A stretch of DNA of 17,107 bases, from assembly GCA_045632625.1 (NCBI GenBank), contig JAZQWZ010000160.1:1-17107 (forward strand). Direction: 5' to 3'. The stretch is from Scatosoma sp045632625 (GTDB lineage Bacteria > Bacillota > Clostridia > Christensenellales > Borkfalkiaceae). Positions within the stretch are counted from its first letter, which is position 1; the number at the start of each line of letters is the position of its first letter. The notes beneath the pieces were generated by a model. It ran no database searches and had not been told where the DNA came from. It saw only the letters and a program-made list of their open reading frames with translations. This document shows, in pieces, positions 7,493 through 14,683 of this stretch. Position numbers and translations under genes: made by a program.

Positions 7493-9160
7493 TTAGGCAG
7501 CTTTCCATGCCGCAGGCATCGTTCGGTTGTTCTTAAACCAAGCGGTATCCTTAAATTTAAGATTGTTATTCGAACCCGTTACCGTAAGCGTTTTTCCGTC
7601 TTTACAGTTCACCGTAATATTGCCGTTTAACAGTACAAACGAACTGCTACCAAAATACGACGGGATATACAACGCGTCCGTATAGGGAGCAATATTGTTG
7701 ATAAATTCTTGATGCGGGAAACCATGTTTATCTCCACAACAACAGGTGGCAACCACCACTTCGGGTTGAATAACGTCAATCAGCGTTGTTGTGCTGGACG
7801 TCTTACTGCCGTGATGTCCTGCCTTATAGAATTTACATTTCGGCAAGTTATTTTTCTCCACTAAAGACGCTTCGCCCGCCGATTCCAAATCGCCCGTAAA
7901 CAAATAATGATTATCGCCTTGAGAAATCAGCGTACAAACGGACGCGTCGTTTTCACTGGACGTGGATTGCTCATAATATTTATGATACAAAATATTCAGC
8001 GTTACGCCTTCGCCAAGTTCATACGTGCGTTTCGCACCATTCGTTTCCTTATAACATTGTAACGCCGTATAATGCACGGCACCTGCCGCCACTTCTTTAT
8101 CTCGCCACGTAATATAATCCTTGGAAATACCCGACGTTGTCTTTTTCCAAGCAAAATCGATAATTGTTTTGCATTCAAAGTTTGCAAATACACCGTCCGT
8201 ACCATCGTCACCGACAAAACCTGCGATATGGTCTTCGTGGGCATGCGTTGCGATAACGTATTCCAAAATGCCGTCCGTGCAGTATTGTCCTATATAAGGC
8301 ACAAGTGTTTCCGCACTGCCGCGCGTCGAGCCAGCGTCAATCAGCACTTCGGTATTGCCTACCTTGACAATAGTACAGTCGCCTGACGTTCTATTGCCGA
8401 GTTGGGGGAAATACACGTTCATTTCCGCCACTTGCGCTTGCGCTTGTGCAACCGTTACTACGCAAGTAACCGTTTTACCGCCCATGGTTGCCGTGATGGT
8501 TGCTGTGCCTACCGATACCGCCGTGACTACGCCGTCTTTATCCACCGTTGCCACCGACGTATTATCAGAAGTGAACAACACCGCATACCCAACGGGGCTG
8601 GTCGTTGCAGTGAGCGTAAGCGTTTGCCCTTGTTCCAGCGTTGCGCTGGTTTTATTCAGCGTAATTACAGACACTTGTCCTTGTACGTAATGAGAAACAA
8701 GCGCGTCGTCTTGTCCGCCGTCCATGCATTTGGACGCCGTTTTTGCAATACTGGTCGTTTCCACCGCCGTTTGGTATTGTATTCCGTTTACCGTAACAAA
8801 CGATTGCGCAGAAACTTCCGTAGCGTAATCGCTTTGGGGAATACCCAAAAGCACCGTATTCCAACCGCTGTTATCTGTGCGCCATACGCTTGCCGATACG
8901 TCCGTAGAATAGCTTTCGCCGTCCGCAGCAGTGAACGTCAAACGCGTAAACGCATTTTCCACCTCGGTCACCGACTTAGGACAATCCACCTTAAAACGAA
9001 GCCCTGCGGGCTTGTTCGTACGCACCGACGATTGCGAAATGGTAAACGCAGACATATCCGTTTGTGCGCTTACTTGTTTATGTACCGTTCGTATGCCTAA
9101 ACCTGCAAAAACCGTACATGCAAGCGATGCAAGGCAAATGAGAGCTTTTCTGTTCATCAT
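7493..9160 (-). CDS. Secreted protein with Ig-like domain and ComEC-type metallo-beta-lactamase domain
   Basis: A 555-residue predicted exported protein. Residues 1-33 look like a signal peptide (MMNRK, hydrophobic core, SAQ at 31-33). Residues about 36-145 resemble the beta-rich 'GLRFK...VNG' domain of many Firmicutes surface proteins. Residues about 162-237 are a bacterial Ig-like (Big_2) domain ending GTATITATMGGKTVTCVVTV. Residues about 247-535 are a metallo-beta-lactamase fold like the hydrolase domain of ComEC/Rec2: GDCTIVKVGNTEVLIDAGS, metal site THAHEDH (His306, His308, Asp310, His311), LFTGDLESAGE, KAGHHGSKTSST. It has no ComEC membrane channel, so it may be an extracellular nuclease or phosphoesterase; the substrate is unknown. 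Start: AAGGGAAC lies before the first of two ATGs. No promoter is evident, so it may depend on read-through from the PFL operon. Confidence 0.85.
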   Translation of the reverse strand: MMNRKALICLASLACTVFAGLGIRTVHKQVSAQTDMSAFTISQSSVRTNKPAGLRFKVDCPKSVTEVENAFTRLTFTAADGESYSTDVSASVWRTDNSGWNTVLLGIPQSDYATEVSAQSFVTVNGIQYQTAVETTSIAKTASKCMDGGQDDALVSHYVQGQVSVITLNKTSATLEQGQTLTLTATTSPVGYAVLFTSDNTSVATVDKDGVVTAVSVGTATITATMGGKTVTCVVTVAQAQAQVAEMNVYFPQLGNRTSGDCTIVKVGNTEVLIDAGSTRGSAETLVPYIGQYCTDGILEYVIATHAHEDHIAGFVGDDGTDGVFANFECKTIIDFAWKKTTSGISKDYITWRDKEVAAGAVHYTALQCYKETNGAKRTYELGEGVTLNILYHKYYEQSTSSENDASVCTLISQGDNHYLFTGDLESAGEASLVEKNNLPKCKFYKAGHHGSKTSSTTTLIDVIQPEVVVATCCCGDKHGFPHQEFINNIAPYTDALYIPSYFGSSSFVLLNGNITVNCKDGKTLTVTGSNNNLKFKDTAWFKNNRTMPAAWKAA

Positions 9161-9193
9161 AAGTTCCCTTATCCTTTTTTTGTAATTAGAACG

Positions 9194-9222
9194 AAAAGCT
9201 GCCGTCGAAATTTGGCGGCAGC
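9194..9222 (-). terminator. Terminator of the pyruvate formate-lyase operon
   Basis: On the minus strand GCTGCCG and CGGCAGC form a 7-bp stem with an 11-base loop, followed by TTTTCGTTCT. It lies 44 bases after the stop of the glycyl radical domain gene. Strength is moderate, so some read-through into the downstream secreted-protein gene is possible. Confidence 0.65.
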
Positions 9223-9265
9223 CTCGTTTGTTTTTTAGTGCGTTACCAAAGCCGCACGAAGCAAA

Positions 9266-9499
9266 TTACATAGATTCGTGAATGGTTCTGGAAATAACGT
9301 CGTCTTGTTGTTCCTTCGTAAGTTTAATGAAGTTTACTGCATAACCGGAAACGCGAATGGTCAGTTGCGGATATTTTTCAGGATGCGCTTGTGCGTCCAA
9401 AAGCGTTTCACGATCAAATACGTTTACGTTCAAGTGGTGACCGCCGTCGCCAACGTAACCGTCTAACATGCTAACCAAGTTATCTACTCTATTCGACAT
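9266..9499 (-). CDS. Separate glycyl radical domain subunit of pyruvate formate-lyase
   Basis: A 77-residue protein equivalent to the C-terminal glycyl radical domain of PFL. It contains GGHHLNVNVFDRE, HPEKYPQLTIRVSGYAV with the predicted radical Gly52, and ends TKEQQDDVISRTIHESM, which matches the PFL C-terminus. Its first residues (VDNLVSMLDGYV) correspond to the PFL stretch just after the LGKxD point where the upstream core protein ends. 677 plus 77 residues equals the usual length of about 755-760. GrcA/YfiD of E. coli has the same domain but as a spare part beside an intact PflB; here no intact copy is seen, so this piece should be essential for PFL activity. A clear AAAGGAG is 9 bases before the ATG. 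It is the last gene of the operon. Confidence 0.93.
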   Translation of the reverse strand: MSNRVDNLVSMLDGYVGDGGHHLNVNVFDRETLLDAQAHPEKYPQLTIRVSGYAVNFIKLTKEQQDDVISRTIHESM

Positions 9500-9544
9500 A
9501 ATTTTTATCTCCTTTTAATTTATTATATGCAACTTCCTGTGGGC

Positions 9545-11578
9545 TTAGTCTTCTTTACCAAGCGATGCAGGCATAATCGAGAACGTGTTGGAAATACCGT
9601 CTCTCGAATACTCATAAGGAAGTTTCGCAACCGATTCAAGCGATGCCAAAGCACCGTTGCTGTCTCTACCATGCATAGGGTTAGCGCCGGGTGCAAGGGG
9701 CGTACCGCCTCTTCTACCATCGGGCGTGTTACCCGTCTTTTTACCGTATACAACGTTGGACGTGATCGTCAAAATCGACGTCGTGGGAACGCTGTCACGA
9801 TAGGTGTAGTGGCTCTTAACCTTGCTCATAAACGTCTTCAAAAGCCATACTGCAAGTTCGTCAGCTCTGTCGTCGTTGTTACCATATTTAGGGAATTCGC
9901 CTTCGATGCGGAAGTCAACTACGATACCGTCTTCGTTACGGATGGGATATACTTTCGCATATTTGATTGCAGAAAGCGAGTCAGCCGCACAGGAAAGACC
10001 TGCGATACCCGTTGCGAAGAAACGGCGAACTTTCGTATCGTGCAATGCCATTTCAAGCGATTCGTAGCTGTATTTATCGTGCATATAGTGAATAACGTTC
10101 AACGTGTTCACGTACAATTCTGCAAGCCACGTCATCATATTTTCAAACTTCGCTTTTACTTCTTCAAAATCAAGCGCATCGTTGCTCAAAATAGGCATAA
10201 ATTCGGGGGATACTTGCATGGGCTTGCCCGTCTTTTTATCTTTGATAAGTTCGTCTTTACCGCCGTTGATTGCGTAAAGTAAGCACTTAGCAAGGTTTGC
10301 GCGCGCGCCGAAGAATTGCATGTCTTTACCAACCTTCATGCAGCTTACGCAGCAAGCGATACAGTAGTCGTCACCCATTTCAGGACGCATCAAATCGTCG
10401 CTTTCGTATTGAATAGACGAAGTACGGATGGAAATTTCCGCACAGTATCTCTTGAATGCCATAGGCAATCTCTTCGACCAAAGCACGGTAAGGTTGGGTT
10501 CGGGTGCAGGACCAAGGTTATCAAGCGTGTGCAAGATACGGAAAGAGCTCTTGGTAACCAAAGATCTGCCGTCTACGCCCATACCGCCGATAACTTCCGT
10601 TACCCACGTAGGGTCGCCCGAGAACAATTCGTTGTATTCTTTCGTTCTCATGAATTTCACGATACGAAGCTTCATAACGAAATGGTCGATAAATTCTTGC
10701 GCTTGTTCTTCCGTGATAAGCCCTTTTTGAAGGTCACGTTCGATATAGATATCAAGGAACGTGGAGTTTCTACCGATAGACATAGCCGCACCGTTTTGGT
10801 CTTTAACTGCGCCAAGGTAACCAAAATACAATGCTTGGATAGCTTGTTGTGCCGTTTCAGCGGGTTTGGAAATGTCGCAACCATAGGAAGCTGCCATTTC
10901 TTTCAATGCTTTAAGCGCTTTGATTTGTTCGGAAACTTCTTCGCGATCGCGTACTTTTTCCGGGGTCATCGTGCCGCCCATAGCAAGCTTGTCTTCTTCT
11001 TTTTTCTTGATAAGGTAGTCAACACCGTACAACGCTACACGACGATAGTCACCTACGATACGGCCACGGCCGTAACCATCGGGCAAACCCGTCAAGATGT
11101 GTGCGGAACGAGCCGCTCTCATTTCAGGGGTGTATGCATCGAACACGCCTTCGTTGTGCGTTTTACGATATTTCGTGAAAATGTCTCTTACTTCAGGATC
11201 AAGTTCGAAACCGTAAAGTTGCAACGCGCTTTCGGAAATACGAAGACCGCCGAAAGGTTGCAAGGAACGTTTGAAAGGTTCGTCCGTTTGCAAACCAACG
11301 ATTTTTTCCAAATCCTTATCCAAATAGCCTGCGCCGTGAGACGTAAGCGTGGAAACGATTTTCGTATCTGCGTTCAAAACGCCGCCTGCCGCGATTTCTT
11401 TCTTGGTCAAATCACAAACGATTTCCCAAAGCTTTTTCGTTGCTTCCGTTGCAGGAGCAAGGAATTTCGAATCGCCTTCATACGGCGTGTAGTTACGTTG
11501 AATGAAATCACGTACGTCTACTTCGTCGTTGCACCATTTACCGGGAACAAATCCTTCCCAACCTTTGTATTGCATCAT
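9545..11578 (-). CDS. pflB: Pyruvate formate-lyase core, lacking the glycyl radical domain
   Basis: A 677-residue protein matching PflB from its N-terminus to just before the glycyl radical domain. PFL cleaves pyruvate plus CoA to acetyl-CoA and formate anaerobically. The active-site pair Cys409-Cys410 is in YCIACCVSC (E. coli Cys418-Cys419), followed by the conserved MQFFGARANLAK. The protein ends GRRGGTPLAPGANPMHGRD..., then FSIMPASLGKED and stop. In ordinary PflB the chain continues for about 80 residues carrying the radical glycine; here that part is the next gene, 45 bases downstream and in the same frame, with TAA at the end and another in-frame TAA at 9517-9515. An AGGAG lies before the first of two ATGs. 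An extra cysteine follows the catalytic pair (VSC against VSP in E. coli). It is the third gene of the operon, after pflA and the thioredoxin-like gene. Confidence 0.95.
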   Translation of the reverse strand: MMQYKGWEGFVPGKWCNDEVDVRDFIQRNYTPYEGDSKFLAPATEATKKLWEIVCDLTKKEIAAGGVLNADTKIVSTLTSHGAGYLDKDLEKIVGLQTDEPFKRSLQPFGGLRISESALQLYGFELDPEVRDIFTKYRKTHNEGVFDAYTPEMRAARSAHILTGLPDGYGRGRIVGDYRRVALYGVDYLIKKKEEDKLAMGGTMTPEKVRDREEVSEQIKALKALKEMAASYGCDISKPAETAQQAIQALYFGYLGAVKDQNGAAMSIGRNSTFLDIYIERDLQKGLITEEQAQEFIDHFVMKLRIVKFMRTKEYNELFSGDPTWVTEVIGGMGVDGRSLVTKSSFRILHTLDNLGPAPEPNLTVLWSKRLPMAFKRYCAEISIRTSSIQYESDDLMRPEMGDDYCIACCVSCMKVGKDMQFFGARANLAKCLLYAINGGKDELIKDKKTGKPMQVSPEFMPILSNDALDFEEVKAKFENMMTWLAELYVNTLNVIHYMHDKYSYESLEMALHDTKVRRFFATGIAGLSCAADSLSAIKYAKVYPIRNEDGIVVDFRIEGEFPKYGNNDDRADELAVWLLKTFMSKVKSHYTYRDSVPTTSILTITSNVVYGKKTGNTPDGRRGGTPLAPGANPMHGRDSNGALASLESVAKLPYEYSRDGISNTFSIMPASLGKED

Positions 11579-11632
11579 ATCAGTTCTCCTAATAATATAA
11601 ATTTTTCTTATTTTGTAAAACCCTTGCGGATT

Positions 11633-11947
11633 TTAGTTGCCGTTTTTATGTTCTTCGATTTTTGCGTCCAACCAAATTTCCAAAATTTCTTCCGGTTGAA
11701 AACCTGCGCAACGGGCAAAGATTTCCCCATCGTCCATTAAAAGAATGGTAGGCACTCTCGTTACGTCCAACTCTTCCATTAAATCGGTTGTGGAATAGTC
11801 CGCTTCGATATGCACCAGCTTAATATCGTTTCTTGCGGAAATAAGCTCCTGCAAAATGGGCATAAGCGTAAGGCAATTCGCGCAAGATTCGCCGCTAATT
11901 TCCACACAGCACAGCCCTTTTAATTGTTCTTTAAGTTCTTGTTTCAT
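11633..11947 (-). CDS. Thioredoxin-like protein encoded inside the PFL operon
   Basis: A 104-residue thioredoxin-fold protein. The redox motif is Cys22-Ala-Asn-Cys25 (ESCANC) at the start of a helix, and the cis-proline is Pro66 in VTRVPTILL, followed by DDGEIFARCAGF. It is cytoplasmic, with no signal peptide. CANC is not the CGPC of classical thioredoxin, so the partner is probably specialised. Two further cysteines (13 and 14) precede the motif. Its ATG overlaps the pflA stop by four bases (ATGA), which implies translational coupling to the activase, and pflB follows 54 bases later. Its placement suggests a role in keeping PFL or its activase reduced, but that is inference. Confidence 0.85.
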   Translation of the reverse strand: MKQELKEQLKGLCCVEISGESCANCLTLMPILQELISARNDIKLVHIEADYSTTDLMEELDVTRVPTILLMDDGEIFARCAGFQPEEILEIWLDAKIEEHKNGN

Positions 11948-12669
11948 TTCTTCAAAATTTCCCTTGCCTTTTCTACCGATTGCTTGTCCGGCGCTTCCAC
12001 GCCCGCAAGCGGATAATCAAGCCCTAAATTTTTGTATTTGACTACGCCCATTGTGTGGTACGGCAGCACCTCTACCTTTTCCACCGTTGTAAGCGTATCG
12101 ATAAACGCACGGGTACGCATAAGCGATTGTTCGTTGTCAGTAATATTCGGCACAAGCACCTGTCTAATCCACATTTTCGCGCCGTTATCGCTTAAAAATT
12201 TTGCAAATGCCAGCGTATTCTTGTTGGAATGCCCTGTCAGCTTTTTGCAGTTTTCCTCGTCAATATGTTTGATATCAACCATAAACAAATCGGTGACAGC
12301 CAACAACTTTTTATGTTTTTCTACGCTTTCCAACGAGTTTTCGTTAAACGTAATGCCCGACGTATCAATACAAGTGTGAATGCCTTGCTTTTTCAAAAGC
12401 GTAAACAGTTCAAACACGAAATCTATTTGCAACAATGGTTCGCCACCCGAAACGGTAACGCCGCCCTTATCGCCGAAATAGTTTTTATACCGAAGCACCT
12501 TTTGCGCGATTTGTTCCGGCGTGTATTCTTCGCCGCCGCTCACACACCACGTATCGGGATTGTGGCAATATTGACAACGCAAAGGGCAACCTTGCAGGAA
12601 TACTACCGAACGAATCCCCGGTCCGTCCACCGTACCGAACGATTCAAATGAATGTACGCGCCCGATCAT
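11944..12669 (-). CDS. pflA: Pyruvate formate-lyase activating enzyme (radical SAM)
   Basis: A 241-residue radical SAM enzyme that installs the glycyl radical on PFL. The 4Fe-4S motif CxxxCxxC is in QGCPLRCQYCHNPDTW, the N-terminus IGRVHSFESFGTVDGPGIR is the family signature, and VTVSGGEPLLQ follows. EVLPYHTMGVVKY near the C-terminus is also conserved. The length agrees with E. coli PflA (246). The frame is open further upstream to a TTG at 12690, but the ATG at 12669 is chosen: an AAAAGGAG sits 8 bases before it and the protein then begins MIGRVHSFE as in known activases. It is the first gene of the operon, with two promoters and a hairpin leader upstream. Its natural target here would be the separate glycyl radical domain protein. 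Confidence 0.95.
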   Translation of the reverse strand: MIGRVHSFESFGTVDGPGIRSVVFLQGCPLRCQYCHNPDTWCVSGGEEYTPEQIAQKVLRYKNYFGDKGGVTVSGGEPLLQIDFVFELFTLLKKQGIHTCIDTSGITFNENSLESVEKHKKLLAVTDLFMVDIKHIDEENCKKLTGHSNKNTLAFAKFLSDNGAKMWIRQVLVPNITDNEQSLMRTRAFIDTLTTVEKVEVLPYHTMGVVKYKNLGLDYPLAGVEAPDKQSVEKAREILKK

Positions 12670-12688
12670 AGCTTTTGCTCCTTTTCCC

Positions 12689-12720
12689 AAAAAAAGGCGT
12701 ACGCGTCCTTACGCGCCGCC
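12689..12720 (-). promoter_or_regulatory. Leader hairpin with U7 tract before pflA (possible attenuator)
   Basis: On the minus strand a GC-rich stem of about 10 bp (GGCG, then GCGCGT, loop AAGG, ACGCGT, one bulged A, CGCC) is followed directly by seven U. It has the form of an intrinsic terminator yet lies between the nearer promoter and the pflA ribosome binding site, starting about 14 bases after the predicted transcription start. No competing antiterminator pairing is obvious. Confidence 0.6.
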
Positions 12721-12740
12721 CTTGTGTCTTTCACGATATT

Positions 12741-12769
12741 ATTATAACAAACGCGGCGCTGTTTGTCAA
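12741..12769 (-). promoter_or_regulatory. Proximal promoter of the PFL operon
   Basis: On the minus strand TTGACA, a 17-bp spacer and TATAAT form a perfect consensus promoter 72 bases before the pflA ATG. An inverted repeat, ACAAAC and GTTTGT separated by 8 bases, spans from the -35 to near the -10 and could be an operator. Confidence 0.85.
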
Positions 12770-12843
12770 GCCTTTCTGTGAAAATTCTTCCACCTTTTTC
12801 GCGCTTTTTTTTCAAAAATACGGGGGATTTTTTCCACTATTTT

Positions 12844-12872
12844 ATTATACACCCATTTTTGGAAAATTTCAA
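12844..12872 (-). promoter_or_regulatory. Distal promoter of the PFL operon
   Basis: On the minus strand TTGAAA, a 17-bp spacer and TATAAT. This lies about 100 bp upstream of the proximal promoter and would give a leader of roughly 170 bases. The remaining sequence of this 312-base gap (12670-12981) is A/T-rich and shows no gene. Confidence 0.55.
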
Positions 12873-12939
12873 CAGTTTACACGCAAAAAATTGTTTTTTT
12901 ATACATTTTTTAACAAAATTAAGTTTTTTCCATATAAAT

Positions 12940-12972
12940 AAAACCACGGGTTTGCAAAAAAACAAACCCGTG
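12940..12972 (-). terminator. Terminator of the gtrA-phoA-like operon
   Basis: On the minus strand CACGGGTTTG and CAAACCCGTG form a perfect 10-bp stem with an 8-base loop, then GTTTTATTTAT. It begins 9 bases after the stop codon of the phosphatase gene. Confidence 0.85.
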
Positions 12973-12981
12973 ACGTATTTT

Positions 12982-14166
12982 TTATACCGTCGGTGTGTAA
13001 CCGAACAACGCTTGAATAATTCTGAAAATATCCGTGTTTTTAATGCGGTATTTATCGTTAAAGGAATAGTTTTCAAACGAAATATCCGCACCGTTGATTA
13101 AGCAATACACATCCGTATCCGTATGCCCCGTCGTCGACCAAGAATAGTATGGGCTTTGTTTGATTTTATTATCGTAAATATCGCGGATAATATCCTGCGT
13201 AATACCATCTTCCAGCGTTAAACCGCCCGTTTCATGATCGGCTGTTACGATCACCACCGTATCTGTTCTATTCTTCGCCCATTCAAGCACCGCATATACG
13301 GCTGTGTCAAACGCCAACAATTCATCAAGCATATACTTGATATCGTTATCGTGTCCGCCGTGATCGATGTGTGAGCCTTCCGCCATCAGGAAAAATCCGT
13401 CCTCGTCCTTAGACAAGTATTCCATCGCTTCCGTCACCAAGCGGTCAAACCCAACCTTTGCCGCATTCGCGGACATGGGTGCCGCCTTTGCGTCGATTAA
13501 GTAGGTCCCGAACACCTTTTCACTCGTTTGCTCGGAAATGGCGTCGACGTCCGTAACCTTCGTATACCCCGCGTCCTCAAAAATATCTTGATACGCAAAA
13601 CGCATCGTATAGCTTGCGAACAAATTGACGTTGCTCGTCGCTGCCGCCGTTTCCAACAAGCTTTTCTTGTGGTTGCGGCTGTCCGCGTGCGAAGCAAAGC
13701 CCATCGGCGTTGCACCGCTGAGTTCTTCCGTCGCAATCACACCCGTGCGTTTACCCATGCTGTGCGCGATATCGATAATCGTTGTTAAATCGGTAAACTC
13801 TTGCGTTTTCCCGATAATACCATTGGTCGTACGCGTGCCCGTAGCTATCGCAGTTGCCGCCGCTGCGGAATCGGTGATTGCATCGGATGCGGAACGCGTT
13901 TCCACCATCGTTTGATAGGGGAATTGTTGTATGCAAAGTTCTGTCCCCTTGAACAACTTACCTGCCTTGATTTGGTTTGGCCCCATACCGTCGCCAATCA
14001 TCAAAATTACGTTTTTCGCCTGCGTCACGTTACCCAAAACAATAGGTTTAGGCGGAAGCGGTTTGTCCGAGCCAGACGAGTTTTTAGATGGCGTACAAGC
14101 ACCAACGGAAAGTGCCGTAAACGCAATCGCGATAAAAACACTCACCCTTTTAAAAAATTTCTTCAT
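12982..14166 (-). CDS. Alkaline phosphatase family lipoprotein
   Basis: A 394-residue PhoA-family phosphomonoesterase, exported and lipid-anchored: MKKFFKR, a hydrophobic core, and lipobox LSVGAC with Cys24, then a Ser/Pro-rich linker. Active-site pieces are present in order: MIGDGMG (Asp59), the nucleophile Ser100 in TDSAAAATA, Thr153 and Arg164 in GATPMGFASHADSR, EGSHIDHGGH (Glu263, Asp268, His272), TADHETGG (Asp310, His311) and TTGHTD (His348). The positions matching E. coli Asp153 and Lys328 appear to be Gly151 and His269, so the magnesium site is not of the E. coli kind; His269 resembles the mammalian enzymes. It probably releases phosphate from organic esters outside the cell. AGAGGTAAAAACGT precedes the ATG, and gtrA ends 13 bases upstream, so the two are co-transcribed. 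Confidence 0.93.
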   Translation of the reverse strand: MKKFFKRVSVFIAIAFTALSVGACTPSKNSSGSDKPLPPKPIVLGNVTQAKNVILMIGDGMGPNQIKAGKLFKGTELCIQQFPYQTMVETRSASDAITDSAAAATAIATGTRTTNGIIGKTQEFTDLTTIIDIAHSMGKRTGVIATEELSGATPMGFASHADSRNHKKSLLETAAATSNVNLFASYTMRFAYQDIFEDAGYTKVTDVDAISEQTSEKVFGTYLIDAKAAPMSANAAKVGFDRLVTEAMEYLSKDEDGFFLMAEGSHIDHGGHDNDIKYMLDELLAFDTAVYAVLEWAKNRTDTVVIVTADHETGGLTLEDGITQDIIRDIYDNKIKQSPYYSWSTTGHTDTDVYCLINGADISFENYSFNDKYRIKNTDIFRIIQALFGYTPTV

Positions 14167-14179
14167 ACGTTTTTACCTC

Positions 14180-14677
14180 TTATTTATGGAAAATGAGTTT
14201 TTTCCTGCCTATGTAGTTACAAACGAGCACTACAAGGGTTACGATACATTTCGCTATCCATTTTTTCCACGGCATCTTCAAGAAAACCACCGTCCTAAAC
14301 AACGTAATTTCCGGCAAAAGCCAAACGAGCAATAGCATACCCAGCTCGTTTAAAATCAAGCCGAAAGCACCGATAAGCGTAAAGATTAAAAACTCCTTCT
14401 TCGATTGTACGGTAACGTTCTTGCCCGTTTCACGGAAGACGAACAAAACGGATAATACCCAGTTGATAATCAGCCCGACGCAAAAGCCAAGCCCTACCGA
14501 TAAAATTAAAGCGAGCGTTGTAAAGAACGCTGTTTGTGGGAAAATTGCAGGAAAAATGAATACGTCAAATAGCCAAAATACGCAATAATCCACAACCGTT
14601 GCGCTGCCACCGACAATTAAAAAACGGAAAATTTCCGCAAACAGTTGTTTTTTCGTTTGTGTTACTTTTTCTTTCAT
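14180..14677 (-). CDS. GtrA-like membrane protein
   Basis: A 165-residue GtrA family protein with about four membrane segments. The family is thought to help move lipid-linked sugars for cell-surface glycosylation. Family marks are FRFLIVGGSATVVDY at the N-terminus, GLIINWVLSVLFVFRE in the middle, and the final NYIGRKKLIF. It is the first gene of a two-gene operon with the phosphatase. A strong promoter ends only six bases before the ATG and no Shine-Dalgarno is visible, so the mRNA may be leaderless. No later in-frame ATG with a ribosome binding site near the N-terminus offers an alternative. No glycosyltransferase is beside it, so its substrate is unknown. Confidence 0.9.
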   Translation of the reverse strand: MKEKVTQTKKQLFAEIFRFLIVGGSATVVDYCVFWLFDVFIFPAIFPQTAFFTTLALILSVGLGFCVGLIINWVLSVLFVFRETGKNVTVQSKKEFLIFTLIGAFGLILNELGMLLLVWLLPEITLFRTVVFLKMPWKKWIAKCIVTLVVLVCNYIGRKKLIFHK

Positions 14678-14683
14678 ATATAT

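Noticed and set aside
9500..9544. Sequencing error or programmed frameshift joining pflB and the glycyl radical domain
   Set aside because: The two genes are in the same frame, so no frameshift is needed. Two separate in-frame TAA codons and a proper ribosome binding site lie between them, which argues for two real genes.
9527..11740. Long open frames on the plus strand opposite pflB (over 200 and over 450 codons)
   Set aside because: They are antisense shadows: pflB on the other strand is fully conserved, and these frames have no ribosome binding site and a composition rich in Arg, Phe and Cys typical of non-coding frames.
12670..12690. Upstream TTG at 12690 as the pflA start
   Set aside because: It would place the AAAAGGAG inside the coding region and add residues not seen in known activases; the ATG at 12669 fits better.
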